The notes: a model not told the origin generated them from the sequence alone. A stretch of DNA of 64,000 nt from UTCHB3 sp002050155 (GCA_030584105.1 CP129491.1:2418001-2482000), one strand, 5' to 3'; counted from the stretch's first letter, positions 9,188-19,238 are shown. Program-made: numbers and translations.

Positions 9188-9195
9188 ATCGATTA
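9188..9195 (+). repeat. Right target-site duplication of the IS256 element
   Basis: ATCGATTA followed by GTTTAAAACAG, the original continuation of the interrupted locus. Confidence 0.85.
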
Positions 9196-9196
9196 G

Positions 9197-9653
9197 TTTA
9201 AAACAGATGCTTTTACAACCTTGTTATTAATTAATTTCGATTCTCATAAACACTGACCCAATTCCCGGATAATATGTCTCTTAATTTTGTACCTGTAATA
9301 ATTTTAATGATACCAAAACAGTAGATTTCCACAAATTGCAAAACCTACGGCAGTTGCAGCTTTCCGCAATGCAGGCATTGTTAGAGCCGGTGGCGGGAGA
9401 GTTTCAATGATTCCCCCGCTTTCGTCAAATTATTACGGATTACAACCAACTATCGTTTAACGCAACTCACAGCGAATTACAGTCGTTTATCGAAAATTAC
9501 AGCAAATTGCCACAGATTACCACCGCTTACCGTGCCTCAAAGTGAATTACTGCCACTTACTGAAAATTATAGTAAATTACCACTTCCCGCGTCTCAAAAC
9601 AACTCGCGGCAATTACCGGCAGATTACAGCAACTTAAGGCAACTTAAGGCAGA
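9197..9653. other. Noncoding stretch with degenerate short repeats, 3' of gyrA
   Basis: No supported gene. From about 9440 to 9660 the sequence is a string of variants of AATTACAGCAAATTACCAC spaced roughly 15-18 bases, running up to the gyrA stop. A 20-base segment at 9336-9355 resembles 6283-6302 on the other side of the IS element. Confidence 0.6.
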
Positions 9654-12149
9654 TTACAGTAGCTGCTCTTCGGCATCCTCTCCGTTGCCGTTGTTATTTC
9701 CGTTATCGTTACCGTTTTCTTCATCGTCATCGGGAACAACTTTGGAGATGTCGGTGATTGAATCGCCGTCTTTCAGGTTGATAACGCGAACGCCCTGAGT
9801 GTTTCTGCCCATGGTTCGGATATCCCTTGCAGCCATCTTGATTACCATACCGCCGGAAGTGATACAGATAAGCTCGTCGTTATCGTTAAGTTCCATAATT
9901 GCCATTAATTTGCCGGTTTTTTCGGTAGTTTTAACGGTTATGATACCTTTACCGCCACGGTTGGTAACGCGGTAGTCGTTAACATCTGAGCGCTTGCCGT
10001 AGCCTTTATCTGTTACCACCATAACGGTGCTGGTTCGTTTGATAACAAGTGAGCCGATAACAAAATCGCCCTTGCCGAGACGGATACCAATAACACCTGT
10101 GGCGCCTCTTCCCATATCACGAACCACTGCTTCGTCAAAGCGGATAGCCATGCCGTCGTGCGTTCCGATAATTATATTATCGCCCGGTTCGGCAAGTTTT
10201 GCGCTGATTAGCGAGTCACCCTCGTTAAGATTAAGGGCGATAATGCCTGAGCGACGGACATTTCCGTAGGCGGAAAGAACGGTTTTCTTAATTATACCGT
10301 TTTTGGTAACCATCACCAGGTACTGGTCGTTTCTGAACTCTTTAACAGTAACGAAAGCGGTAATTTTTTCGTCGGGCGTTTTCTCAATCAGGTTAAGAAT
10401 TGACCTTCCCAGCGCTGACCTGCCTACATCCGGCACCTCGTAAACCTTCAACCAGTAGCACCGCCCTTTATCTGTGAAGAACATAATATAGTGGTGCGTA
10501 GAGGCAACAAACATCGTTTCGATAAAGTCGCCGTCTTTTGTGCCGGCGCCCGTAACGCCCCTTCCGCCCCGTTTTTGTTTTCTGTAGCCACTTGCAGGGA
10601 AGCGTTTGATGAATCCGCGGTGTGAAATGGTGACCACCACATCTTCTTCGGCGATCATATCTTCAAGCGAGAAGTTCTCGTAGTCGATAATTATTTCGGT
10701 GCGTCTTTCATCGCCGTATTTATCGATAAGAACGAGCAGTTCTTCTTTAATAATGAGGTATCGCTTCTCTTCACTTTCGAGTATCCCTCTCAGTTTTTCG
10801 ATCAGTTTCAGGAGTTCTTTGTACTCCTGCTCAATTTTCTTTCTTTCCAGCCCGGTCAGTCGTTGCAGCCTCATATCGAGTATGGCTTTCGCCTGAATTT
10901 CAGAAAGCCCGAAGCGCTTCATCAGGTTATTTTTCGCCGTTTCGGTATCTTTCGAAGCCTTAATCAGTGCGATTACCTCGTCGATGTTATCAAGCGCAAT
11001 GATGTAGCCTTCCAAAATATGCGCCCGGCGCTCGGCAGCGTCAAGTTCGAACTTTGTTCTTCTGATCAGCACTTCCATCCTGTGTTCAAGGAAGTGGTGC
11101 ATCATCTCTTTCAGGTTCAGAACCTTCGGCACGCCGTTAACCAACGCAAGCATGATCACACCGAAAGTAACCTGCATCTGGGTGTGTTTGTAAAGCTGGT
11201 TGAGCACAACGGCGGGCTGGGCGTCTTTTTTAAGTTCTATAACCACGCGCATGCCGTCGCGGTCCGATTCATCCCGCAGGTTCGAGATGTGCTGAATCTT
11301 CCCTTCTTTAACCAACTGAGCGATTTTTTCGATAAGCCCCGCTTTGTTCACCTGATAGGGAAGTTCGGTAACAATTATCTGAGTTCTTCCGCTTTTTAGA
11401 GTTTCTGTGTTTGCTTTCGCCCTGACTATAAGTTTGCCGCGCCCGGTGTGGTAGGCGTTTTTAACCTCCGTGTAGCCGTAAATTATGCCGCCCGTTGGGA
11501 AGTCGGGTGCTGTAACATGCGTCATCAGCTCGTCTATAGTGATTTCGGGGTTTTCGATCAGCGCAACCAAGCCGTGCACAATTTCGTTCAGGTTGTGCGG
11601 CGGGATATTGGTAGCCATACCTACGGCGATGCCGCTCGAACCGTTAATCAGCAGATTAGGCAAATAAGAGGGAAGAACGCGCGGCTCCTGCAGCGATTCA
11701 TCAAAGTTAGGCATGAAATCAACGGTGTTTTTATCGAGATCGCGCAGCATTTCGTCGGAAATTCTTGCTAAACGGGCTTCGGTGTATCTCATTGCAGCGG
11801 CGGAATCGCCATCGACCGAGCCAAAGTTACCCTGACCCATAATCAGCGGGTAGCGAAGCGAGAAATCCTGCACCATACGCACCATTGTGTCGTAAACGGC
11901 GGAGTCACCGTGCGGATGGTACTTACCCAACACATCACCGACAATTCTTGCCGATTTTTTGTAGGGTCTGTTGTAGAAATAGCCCAGCTCGTACATCCCG
12001 TAGAGCACCCTGCGGTGAACGGGCTTAAGCCCATCGCGCACATCGGGCAACGCACGGGAAACGATGACGGACATCGAATAATCTATATAAGATGATTTTA
12101 ATTCTTCTTCAAGTGAAATTGGAATAATCTTATCGAACATATTTGCCAT
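9654..12149 (-). CDS. gyrA: DNA gyrase subunit A
   Basis: Breaks and rejoins DNA in the A2B2 gyrase that introduces negative supercoils. The product is 831 residues. The N-terminal winged-helix region contains YHPHGDSAVYDT with Ser83 and Asp87 in the same numbering as E. coli (quinolone-susceptible residues), and MRYTEAR with the catalytic Tyr122. The GyrA box QKRGGRG is near residue 525 and a six-bladed wrapping domain follows. The tail is an acidic, Asn/Gly-rich stretch (DDDEENGNDNGNNNGNG). It lies 197 bp downstream of gyrB on the same strand; that gap has no obvious terminator, so co-transcription is plausible. Confidence 0.97.
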   Translation of the reverse strand: MANMFDKIIPISLEEELKSSYIDYSMSVIVSRALPDVRDGLKPVHRRVLYGMYELGYFYNRPYKKSARIVGDVLGKYHPHGDSAVYDTMVRMVQDFSLRYPLIMGQGNFGSVDGDSAAAMRYTEARLARISDEMLRDLDKNTVDFMPNFDESLQEPRVLPSYLPNLLINGSSGIAVGMATNIPPHNLNEIVHGLVALIENPEITIDELMTHVTAPDFPTGGIIYGYTEVKNAYHTGRGKLIVRAKANTETLKSGRTQIIVTELPYQVNKAGLIEKIAQLVKEGKIQHISNLRDESDRDGMRVVIELKKDAQPAVVLNQLYKHTQMQVTFGVIMLALVNGVPKVLNLKEMMHHFLEHRMEVLIRRTKFELDAAERRAHILEGYIIALDNIDEVIALIKASKDTETAKNNLMKRFGLSEIQAKAILDMRLQRLTGLERKKIEQEYKELLKLIEKLRGILESEEKRYLIIKEELLVLIDKYGDERRTEIIIDYENFSLEDMIAEEDVVVTISHRGFIKRFPASGYRKQKRGGRGVTGAGTKDGDFIETMFVASTHHYIMFFTDKGRCYWLKVYEVPDVGRSALGRSILNLIEKTPDEKITAFVTVKEFRNDQYLVMVTKNGIIKKTVLSAYGNVRRSGIIALNLNEGDSLISAKLAEPGDNIIIGTHDGMAIRFDEAVVRDMGRGATGVIGIRLGKGDFVIGSLVIKRTSTVMVVTDKGYGKRSDVNDYRVTNRGGKGIITVKTTEKTGKLMAIMELNDNDELICITSGGMVIKMAARDIRTMGRNTQGVRVINLKDGDSITDISKVVPDDDEENGNDNGNNNGNGEDAEEQLL

Positions 12150-12346
12150 AAAACTGCAAACTCACTAAATAATTAACAAAAACTGTTTTTACCCGTTTCC
12201 GGGCTTTTGATTAACCGGGTGCGCCTGCAGGCGAACAGACCCGTTATCAAACAAAATCGCCAACAGCGGCAACCGGTATTTTATTAAAATACATCTGAAT
12301 TATAAACTACGCCTCTGAAGTTTAAGCAATAAATCTAAAATTTAAG

Positions 12347-14434
12347 CTACACATCTAAATTTCTGACATACCGGGCGTTTTTTTCGATGAATTGCCGGCG
12401 CGGCTCGACACTATCGCCCATCAGAACTTCGAAAAGCCTGTTGGCGTCGGCTGCTGATTCCAAAGTAACCTGCAGAAGTGTTCTCGTCTCGGGGTTCATT
12501 GTGGTTTCCCAGAGCTGCTCGGGGTTCATTTCACCGAGACCTTTGTATCGAGAAATCACCACGCCCTTAACATTGCCTTCATCATCAAATTCCCGGTCTT
12601 CTTCTGCACCCTCGGCAGTGGCGGGTGCTGCGGCGATTGCCTGATTTATCTGTGAGGAGGCAGAGGCTGCCGAGGCACCACCGGCGGCGGAGCCTTTCTT
12701 GGAAGCTGCCCTTAGGCGCCTTAAAATTTCATCCCTCTCTTTATCATCGTAGGCATAAAACTCTTCACGCCCTTTTTTCACCTTATAAAGCGGTGGTTGA
12801 GCTATGTAAATTTTGCCCGTAATAAGCAGCGGCTGCATATATCTGTAAAGAAAAGTAAGCAGGAGCGTGCGGATGTGGCTGCCGTCAACATCGGCATCGG
12901 TCATCAGAATAAGTTTGCCGTAGCGGATTTTTGCGAGGTCTAACTCCGGTTCAATTCCGCACCCCATAGCGGCAATAATCGCCTGAATTTCGTTGTTTTC
13001 AAGGATTTTGTGAAGTTTAGCCTTTTCAACATTCAGAATTTTACCGCGCAGCGGAAGTATCGCCTGGAACCTTCTGTCGCGCCCTTGTTTCGCGGAGCCA
13101 CCCGCCGAGTCACCCTCGACAATAAACACTTCGCAGTGCTCGGGATCGGTGATTGAGCAGTCAGCAAGTTTGCCGGGCAGATCGAAGCTATCCAGCGCAT
13201 TTTTTCTGCGGGCAAGGTCGCGGGCTTTTCTTGCGGCTTCACGCGCTTCGGCAGCACGGAGCGATTTTTCAATTATTTTTTTACCAACACCGGGGTTTTC
13301 TTCCAAAAATTCGGCAAGTTTTTCGTTAACTAATGTTTCCACCGCTGATTTGGTCTCGCTGTTTCCGAGTTTTGTTTTGGTCTGTCCCTCGAACTGAGGT
13401 TCCATCACCTTCACGGAAATAACAGCTGTCAGCCCTTCTCTGAAATCATCCCCGGAAAGGGTGATTTTCGAGTTTTTCATCAGGTTGTTTTTCGAGGCGT
13501 AGTTGTTAAGAGTACGCGTAAGTGCAGCTTTGAAGCCGACTAAATGTGTACCCCCCTCGTGTGTGTTGATGTTGTTCACATAAGAAGAGATGTTTTCCTG
13601 AAACTCTTCGTTATAGCGGAAAGCGATTTCGATTGGGGTTCCGTCTTTTTCGCCCTCAATGTAAATTGTTTTGTGGAGCGGTCTTCTGCCTTCATCCATA
13701 TAGTCAACAAATTCAACCAAGCCGCCCTTGAAGTGGAAAGTATCCTCTTCTTCCGAGCCTTCGCGGGCATCCTTACAGCCGATGGTTACATTTTTGTTCA
13801 GGTAGGCGAGTTCACGCATTCTGGAAATGACGGTATCGTATTTGAAGACCGTAACTTTGAAAATTTCGTCGTCGGGCATGAAAATTACTTTTGTGCCTGT
13901 AGCGTTGGATTTTGTAGTTCCGATAACTTTAAGTGGTGTGTAAACTTCGCCCTTGCGGAACTCCATGAAGTAGATTTTTTTATCCCTTTTAACCTCTACT
14001 TTCATCCATTTGGAAAGAGCATTCACAACCGAAACACCCACGCCGTGCAGCCCGCCGGAAACTTTGTACGAGTTTTTATCGAATTTTCCGCCGGCGTGGA
14101 GGACTGTCATCACCACTTCAACTGCGGGTTTTTTCTCCTCCGGATGAAGATCGACGGGGATGCCCCTGCCGTTATCTTCCACGGTTACGCTGTTGTCTTT
14201 GTTGATAGTAACGGTTATCAGGTCGCAGAAGCCGGCGAGTGCTTCGTCGATACTGTTATCCACAACTTCGTTAATGAGGTGGTGCAACCCCCTGTTGCTT
14301 ATATCGCCTATGTACATTGCGGGTCGTTTCCTGACCGCTTCTAAACCTTTTAGAACATTGATACTCGAGGCATCATAGTCGCCGTTACCGTTACCGTTTG
14401 ATTTGCCTTTAGGTTTAGCGTTTGTTTCGCTCAT
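12347..14434 (-). CDS. gyrB: DNA gyrase subunit B
   Basis: ATPase subunit of gyrase, 695 residues. RKRPAMYIGD and EDNGRGIPVD mark the GHKL ATP site, EGDSAGGSAKQGRDR (about residue 440) and LTDADVDGSHIR (about 513) the metal-binding TOPRIM domain, and the C-terminus has the usual YKGLGEMNPEQLWETTM. Residues about 572-613 are an Ala/Ser/Gln-rich insert (AAGGASAASASSQINQ) within the C-terminal region, followed by an acidic stretch; this insert is not in standard GyrB. The N-terminus (SETNAKPKGKSNGNGNGD) is also low complexity. Start ATG 14434. Confidence 0.97.
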   Translation of the reverse strand: MSETNAKPKGKSNGNGNGDYDASSINVLKGLEAVRKRPAMYIGDISNRGLHHLINEVVDNSIDEALAGFCDLITVTINKDNSVTVEDNGRGIPVDLHPEEKKPAVEVVMTVLHAGGKFDKNSYKVSGGLHGVGVSVVNALSKWMKVEVKRDKKIYFMEFRKGEVYTPLKVIGTTKSNATGTKVIFMPDDEIFKVTVFKYDTVISRMRELAYLNKNVTIGCKDAREGSEEEDTFHFKGGLVEFVDYMDEGRRPLHKTIYIEGEKDGTPIEIAFRYNEEFQENISSYVNNINTHEGGTHLVGFKAALTRTLNNYASKNNLMKNSKITLSGDDFREGLTAVISVKVMEPQFEGQTKTKLGNSETKSAVETLVNEKLAEFLEENPGVGKKIIEKSLRAAEAREAARKARDLARRKNALDSFDLPGKLADCSITDPEHCEVFIVEGDSAGGSAKQGRDRRFQAILPLRGKILNVEKAKLHKILENNEIQAIIAAMGCGIEPELDLAKIRYGKLILMTDADVDGSHIRTLLLTFLYRYMQPLLITGKIYIAQPPLYKVKKGREEFYAYDDKERDEILRRLRAASKKGSAAGGASAASASSQINQAIAAAPATAEGAEEDREFDDEGNVKGVVISRYKGLGEMNPEQLWETTMNPETRTLLQVTLESAADANRLFEVLMGDSVEPRRQFIEKNARYVRNLDV

Positions 14435-14538
14435 TTTAATTCCGTCAGTCTCTGATTATCTTAAAAATTTAGTTTGTCTAATCTTAGTTTTAATTTGTTT
14501 TGTTTTTAAAAGTTTTTTAGTCGTTATGGTTTTTTCAA

Positions 14539-14829
14539 TTACCGTGAAAACTTAATTTGCTTAATTTTTTCAGATTTGAACCATGTGTTCATTCTGTTCA
14601 CTAAGAGTTCGTCGTTGAATTTCAGCTCATTTTTCAGAGCGGGATTATCAACTTTAATGCTTAAAGTGCCGTTATCGTACTTCACCGGCAGCACATGCCC
14701 GGCAAGTTCCGGAAAAATGAGGAAGAAATTTTCATAAACCTCTTCTTTTTCCATCACTTCCCTCACCTTGCTGAAAGCAGGGTCTTGTTTTATCACCTCA
14801 CCCACTGAGGTTACAAATTTTTTTGCCAT
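14539..14829 (-). CDS. DUF721 / DciA-like protein
   Basis: Small protein of 96 residues that begins MAKKFVTSVGEVIKQ and ends with the NELKFNDELLVNRMN segment typical of DUF721 proteins encoded between recF and gyrB. DciA members of this superfamily help load the replicative helicase DnaB (family knowledge); a direct role here is inference. It lies between recF and gyrB on the same strand, the classic position. About 105 bp separate it from gyrB and 289 bp from recF. Confidence 0.8.
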   Translation of the reverse strand: MAKKFVTSVGEVIKQDPAFSKVREVMEKEEVYENFFLIFPELAGHVLPVKYDNGTLSIKVDNPALKNELKFNDELLVNRMNTWFKSEKIKQIKFSR

Positions 14830-15118
14830 TTTTTCGTTTCTTTCGGTGCCGGAAACAGTTTTGTGTTTCTTCCTGTTGATTTTTTGGGTTTTGCCGCTTG
14901 GTTTTGCTCCTTGTTTCTGTCACTTCCTTCTGCCTTTTGGCACTGCGGCTTATTGCTGCTTCTTAGTACCGCCTTTTCCATTTGACTCTTAGTTTTGCCG
15001 CTTGGTTTTGCTCTTAGTACCACCCCAAAGTTATGTTTTTGAGAGCAACACCCCGTCGCACTTTCCGTCATGGATTCTGCCCCGAAACACCTCCCTCTTA
15101 GTTATGTTTTAAAAGCAA
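14830..15118. repeat. Spacer with repeated 22-mer between recF and the DUF721 gene
   Basis: GTTTTGCCGCTTGGTTTTGC followed by TC occurs exactly at 14888-14909 and 14992-15013. The rest is T-rich with repeats of CTTAGTACC and TTAGT. An open frame on the minus strand here is low complexity and unlike a gene. It interrupts an operon that is usually compact. Confidence 0.6.
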
Positions 15119-16222
15119 TTACCCCGCCGCCACTTCCGAAAGAAAAATAGCGGCATCGTTCTCATCGTGCGAAAGGAACTCGTGGTTCGAAAAATCAGTG
15201 AGCGTAATGAACGCCTGCCCCACTTCCTTTAAATACCGGCTGATCGCAAGCGACCTCTTCTTATCCAGTTCACCAAAAACATCATCCAACAGAAAAAAGG
15301 GGGTGTTTTTAAGCGAATCTTTCAGGTAGAAAAACTGCGCAAACTTTAACGCCACCTGAAAGGTTTTGTGCTGCCCTTGCGAACCGTAAGTGCGCAACGA
15401 CTTGCCGTTTATGCTGAAAACAAAGTCGTCGCGGTGCGGGCCCACTAAGTTGGAAGCACGCCTGAGTTCATTTTCCCGGTTTTCCGCAAGTTTTTCAGCA
15501 AACACCTTTTTAATATCATCATCCTGCCGCGCGAACGATTCATACTCGATCTGCGGTGTCTCTTGCTTCTTCATGATATTAGAGTAGGATTCGGTGAGGT
15601 AATCTTTGAAATCTGTGATGAACCTTCGCCTGAACTCGACAAGTTGAGTGCCGGAGTTGACAAGCTTCTCGTTCCATGCCTCAAGTTGATCAAGAAATGA
15701 TCTCGATCGTTGCTCTTTCAATTTGAATAAGAGGGATGATCTTTGCTTTAGTGTCCTGTTATAGTCAAGCAATATATTAAGATATGCCTGACTTGCCTGT
15801 GAAATAACCTGATCGGCAAATCTTCTTCTGTCAGCGGGGTAGCCGTGTGTAAGCTCCAAATCCGCCGGTGTTAACACCACCACAGGGAACTTGCCGATAA
15901 TATCGGCGCTGCGCGCAAGCGGTTTGCCGTCGTTAAAATAAACTCTTTTATTCTCCTGTTTACTGTAGTAAATCCTCACTTTATGCGAGGTAAAACTCTC
16001 TATAAATGAGATTACCTCGTAAGACTCCGCCCCGAAAGCCGTCAGTTCGGAATCGGGTGAGGATCTGAAACTTTTCGTGGTGCTGATGAGGTAAATAGCC
16101 TCGAGCACCGTGGTTTTCCCCACTCCATTGCCCCCAATCAAATAGTTGAGTGAGGGTGCAAATTCATATTTCGAGTCGTTGTGCTTCCTGAAATTTTTCA
16201 GTTCCAGCGACTTTAAAATCAT
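15119..16222 (-). CDS. recF: DNA replication/repair protein RecF
   Basis: SMC-like ATPase that works with RecO and RecR to load RecA at single-strand gaps. The product is 367 residues. Walker A GGNGVGKTT lies at residues 30-38, the signature region contains the ELRRASNLVGPHRDD segment, and Walker B is FFLLDDVFGELD near residue 310. Start ATG 16220-16222 overlaps the dnaN stop (ATGA), so the two are translationally coupled. Order dnaN-recF-DUF721-gyrB-gyrA is the conserved replication cluster. Confidence 0.95.
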   Translation of the reverse strand: MILKSLELKNFRKHNDSKYEFAPSLNYLIGGNGVGKTTVLEAIYLISTTKSFRSSPDSELTAFGAESYEVISFIESFTSHKVRIYYSKQENKRVYFNDGKPLARSADIIGKFPVVVLTPADLELTHGYPADRRRFADQVISQASQAYLNILLDYNRTLKQRSSLLFKLKEQRSRSFLDQLEAWNEKLVNSGTQLVEFRRRFITDFKDYLTESYSNIMKKQETPQIEYESFARQDDDIKKVFAEKLAENRENELRRASNLVGPHRDDFVFSINGKSLRTYGSQGQHKTFQVALKFAQFFYLKDSLKNTPFFLLDDVFGELDKKRSLAISRYLKEVGQAFITLTDFSNHEFLSHDENDAAIFLSEVAAG

Positions 16223-17328
16223 AAAGTGTTAAGGCGAGTCGGCATCAGAAGCATTGTGAGGTCTTCATTCTCTTCCTGCTTCAACGGCTTGAAAATAGCT
16301 GCCTTTTGCGGGGTATTCAACTCGACAACGAGGTCGTCGCCACCTATATTATTCAGAATTTCGAAAAGATTTTCTGTTTTAAACCCGATAGTAAACGGCT
16401 CGCCTAAGTAGTTAGCCTGGATCGATTCATCCGCACGGCTTCCGCTTTCCTGATCTTCGGTGTTCAGTTCAATTTTATCGGGCTGTAACGACACTTTAAC
16501 GAGCTGGAAGTTTTTGTTGCTCATTAAAATCATTCTTCTTGTAGCCGAAAGGAACGGCGCCCGGCTGATGGTCAGTTTGTTCGGGTTTTCAGCAGGGATA
16601 ACGGCAACATAATCGGGGAATTTATGCTCAATCAGGCGGGAAACCAACTTTGTGGAGCCTGATTCAACAAACATTCCGCCGGCTGTATATCTTAAATAAA
16701 CAACCCCATCTTCCAGCAATTTTTGAAGGATGTTAACAGTTTTACCGGGAACAACGATTGAAACGGGTTCCTCGTGTTTAATCGCCGTTGCCGAATATTT
16801 AACCAATTTGTGAGCGTCGGTTGAAACAAAATGCGTTCCGTTTTCCCTCATATCGATCAGCACGCCTGTCATTGCGATTCGGGCGCTGTCTTTACTGATT
16901 GCAAAAGAAGTAAGTTGAAGTGCAGTCTTAAGCACCTTTGCATCGATCTCCAAAGTTTTTTCCGTTGGGATCTCTTTAAATTCCGGGAAGTTATCAGGTG
17001 AAGCATAGTTAAAATCGTAGTGCCCGGAATCGGTCTTTGCGACAATTTTTTCGTTTTCAACTATAAACCTGACTAAGGTATCGCCGAGTGATTTTACAAA
17101 CTCGCTCAGTAATTTTCCTTTTACAATAAATCTTGCGCTTCCGTCACAAGTTACATTATCTTTAGCACTGATTGCAACTTCGTGATCGTTAGCTGTGAGG
17201 GTAAGTTCACCATCCCCGAACTCGATCAGAATGTTCTCGAGGATCGGCATCGGTGTGCGCAATGGAACTGCGGGAAGAACTTTGGTTATCAGCTTATCAA
17301 AAGCTATACTGTTGATGGTAAATTGCAT
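16219..17328 (-). CDS. dnaN: DNA polymerase III subunit beta (sliding clamp)
   Basis: Ring-shaped processivity clamp, 369 residues. I choose ATG 17326-17328 (MQFTINSIAFDKL), because clamps begin this way and GAGG lies upstream; the open frame extends 23 codons further but that stretch (GFYCKNVVKNVY) is not clamp-like. Typical segments are VPLRTPMPILENILIE, VSTDAHKLVKYS and the C-terminal LLMPTRL. It heads the minus-strand replication cluster and overlaps recF by 4 bases. dnaA, normally immediately upstream, is absent: the next gene is an HTH-ImmA protein. Confidence 0.95.
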   Translation of the reverse strand: MQFTINSIAFDKLITKVLPAVPLRTPMPILENILIEFGDGELTLTANDHEVAISAKDNVTCDGSARFIVKGKLLSEFVKSLGDTLVRFIVENEKIVAKTDSGHYDFNYASPDNFPEFKEIPTEKTLEIDAKVLKTALQLTSFAISKDSARIAMTGVLIDMRENGTHFVSTDAHKLVKYSATAIKHEEPVSIVVPGKTVNILQKLLEDGVVYLRYTAGGMFVESGSTKLVSRLIEHKFPDYVAVIPAENPNKLTISRAPFLSATRRMILMSNKNFQLVKVSLQPDKIELNTEDQESGSRADESIQANYLGEPFTIGFKTENLFEILNNIGGDDLVVELNTPQKAAIFKPLKQEENEDLTMLLMPTRLNTL

Positions 17329-17451
17329 TATGATTTCCTCTTTTTCCGAATTCCAAAAATACACATTTTTTACGACATTTTTGCAGTAGAAACCCATCCA
17401 TTTTCGTGCAATTTTTTAACAGAAGCTATTATTTGCCCCTTTTTTTGAGAC

Positions 17452-17542
17452 TAAAGGCGTGCTTTGTTGCGGAAAGAAGTTCGCTGACTAACACAGAGTG
17501 GTATATAAGGCAGAGTTAAAGGCGTGCTTTGTTGCGGAAAGA
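17452..17542. repeat. 26-bp repeat, two copies 65 bp apart
   Basis: TAAAGGCGTGCTTTGTTGCG followed by GAAAGA at 17452-17477 recurs exactly at 17517-17542. It lies upstream of dnaN, where an origin or dnaA would be expected. I see no DnaA boxes (TTATNCACA) in 17329-17683. Confidence 0.8.
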
Positions 17543-17683
17543 GTAGTAAGCAGCGGAAGTATCCATCAAAAGTTAACAAACGAACAGATGATTAAAATAT
17601 TCTCAAGTGAGAAACAGTTCCGGAAGCAATTATGTTGTTTTGAGAGATGAAGTGTTTGTTAAAAGTTTCAATCAACAAAAAAT

Positions 17684-18859
17684 CTATCCCTGAATTATCA
17701 AATTGCTTTTCAGTTTATCAAAGAGGTTAAGTTTTACCCCTAGAAGGTTACTGGCTTCAACTCCTTGAATTCTTCCACTTCTGTAGAGGTAATAAACAAA
17801 CTGCGAAAAACTTTTACTGTTTCTGTTTATAACAACTCGATAATAATCAGTCTGGGCACCCGCTGATTTTTCAGCTTGTTGCAGTAAAAACTTTTGATAT
17901 TTATCCTGAATAATATCTTTAAGAAGCTTAAACTCAGATTTGTTTATCATTCTGAGTTCGAAAAGTCGGATCAACATAGCGTACGAGCTAACTCCAAGCT
18001 TTTTAGAGTTCTCTTCAATCACGGAGTGATCCCAGATTACACCTCTTTTATTTTGTTCTTTAAAGAAAGTTTCCGGCATTAAAACATTTGCAGCTACCCT
18101 GTTGCAAAATCTCTCAGTTTTTGAAAATTCGTCTTCCGCGAAAACGGAGGGCTCATATAAATTAATATCAGAAATTCCGCTTTCTCCAATCCACAGATGT
18201 GCTAATTCGTGAATTAAAGTAAACATCTTCGCATTTTCTGAGTCCCTTCCGTTAATGAAAATAAAAGGTGCGTATGGGTCATAAATCGCAAAACCTCTGG
18301 CATCATCAATTTCAATAGGATATTGGTTTTGAAAACTTTTCGTAACAGAAACAAAAATCCCTTTTTGCTCAACCCATGTAATCCATTCCTTAAGCGAATT
18401 TTTTCTGTAGCCTTTTTTATCCTCCGGCACAAAGGTTTGAACAATACTTTCAGCAACCTCTATTTCACTATTATTAGTGTTGAACCTATTTAAAAAACGG
18501 AGTTTTTCATCGCCTTCTTCTTTTTTTATTTCACTTATTCGGTCTTGTTTTTCTCGAATACCCCGAATAAAAAATGTTAAAGCGGTGCTAATTTCAGTTT
18601 CGAATCTTCTGCCGCGAAAATCTCTAAGAGTATCGAAATCTTTCGGCGGCTCTGGAAGATAAAATACCGCCAAAGGGCGTCTGTATAACTTTGACATTTT
18701 TTCCGCCAGCGAAAAAGAGGGAGTTTCTTCACCGGATTCGATTCTCTTCAGTTTTTCAACTGAGATTTTTAATTTCTCAGCAGCTTTTTCTTCAGAAAAT
18801 TTGGCGGTAGTTCTTGCCCACACCAATAATTCGGGTGTAACAAAGGCTTTTCTGCTCAT
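17684..18859 (-). CDS. XRE-family HTH regulator fused to an ImmA/IrrE metallopeptidase domain
   Basis: 391 residues. Residues about 8-65 form a helix-turn-helix (SEEKAAEKLKISVEKLKRIESGEETPS); the segment RRPLAVFYLPEPP follows, as in this two-domain family. The ImmA/IrrE zinc protease motif HELAH lies near residues 218-222 (LIHELAHLWIG), with a downstream ERFCNRVAAN helix. Relatives cleave repressors in mobile elements or stress responses, often beside a toxin-like partner. No partner is seen on either side here: 330 bp without a gene separate it from dnaN. It interrupts the usual dnaA-dnaN neighbourhood, which suggests acquisition, by inference. Confidence 0.88.
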   Translation of the reverse strand: MSRKAFVTPELLVWARTTAKFSEEKAAEKLKISVEKLKRIESGEETPSFSLAEKMSKLYRRPLAVFYLPEPPKDFDTLRDFRGRRFETEISTALTFFIRGIREKQDRISEIKKEEGDEKLRFLNRFNTNNSEIEVAESIVQTFVPEDKKGYRKNSLKEWITWVEQKGIFVSVTKSFQNQYPIEIDDARGFAIYDPYAPFIFINGRDSENAKMFTLIHELAHLWIGESGISDINLYEPSVFAEDEFSKTERFCNRVAANVLMPETFFKEQNKRGVIWDHSVIEENSKKLGVSSYAMLIRLFELRMINKSEFKLLKDIIQDKYQKFLLQQAEKSAGAQTDYYRVVINRNSKSFSQFVYYLYRSGRIQGVEASNLLGVKLNLFDKLKSNLIIQG

Positions 18860-19238
18860 TTTGAATTAATTTTCAACTTTAGGTGCTAGTATTCTGATAT
18901 TTTAATACTTTTTAAATTCAGAAGTAACTTGGATTCCCGGTACTGTTGCAAATTCCCGACGCTGCAAATAATAAATTGGGAAAAAATAAATTGAATCGTT
19001 ATGTTAATAATTTTATACAGTTTCTTCTTTTCAAGCTGCCCGTATTCAAATTCAACCGAGCGTTTTAATTCTAAAATACTTCGGAAGTTAACAACCAAAA
19101 TACAATAATTTGATGTAAAACGAAAAAGCAAAATGTATGGTACAGTTATCCCCCGACACTTCCCCCAAGAATTATTGTCTTTCGCACCTGATACACATTT
19201 TGTAAATTTGTTGTTTGTACAAATTATAATTCGAGAGA
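18860..19238. other. Divergent intergenic region
   Basis: Separates the HTH-ImmA gene (minus) from bamD (plus). A 125-codon minus-strand frame here is AT-biased and has no recognisable features. Apart from the promoter-like box at 19203 I see nothing else. Confidence 0.5.
19203..19210 (+). promoter_or_regulatory. Possible -7 box for bamD
   Basis: TAAATTTG fits the TAnnTTTG consensus and lies 28 bases before the bamD start; TTTG and TTG motifs lie further upstream, but spacing to a -33 element is not convincing. Confidence 0.35.

Noticed and set aside
13544..14344. Long plus-strand frame opposite gyrB
   Set aside because: Shadow of the gyrB coding strand; gyrB is certain.
14811..15071. 86-codon minus-strand frame between recF and the DUF721 gene
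   Set aside because: Low-complexity translation of T/G-rich repeats (NKPQCQKAEGSDRNKEQNQ), overlaps the DUF721 start.
17329..17683. Replication origin upstream of dnaN
   Set aside because: No TTATNCACA boxes or AT-rich unwinding element found; only a 65-bp duplication.
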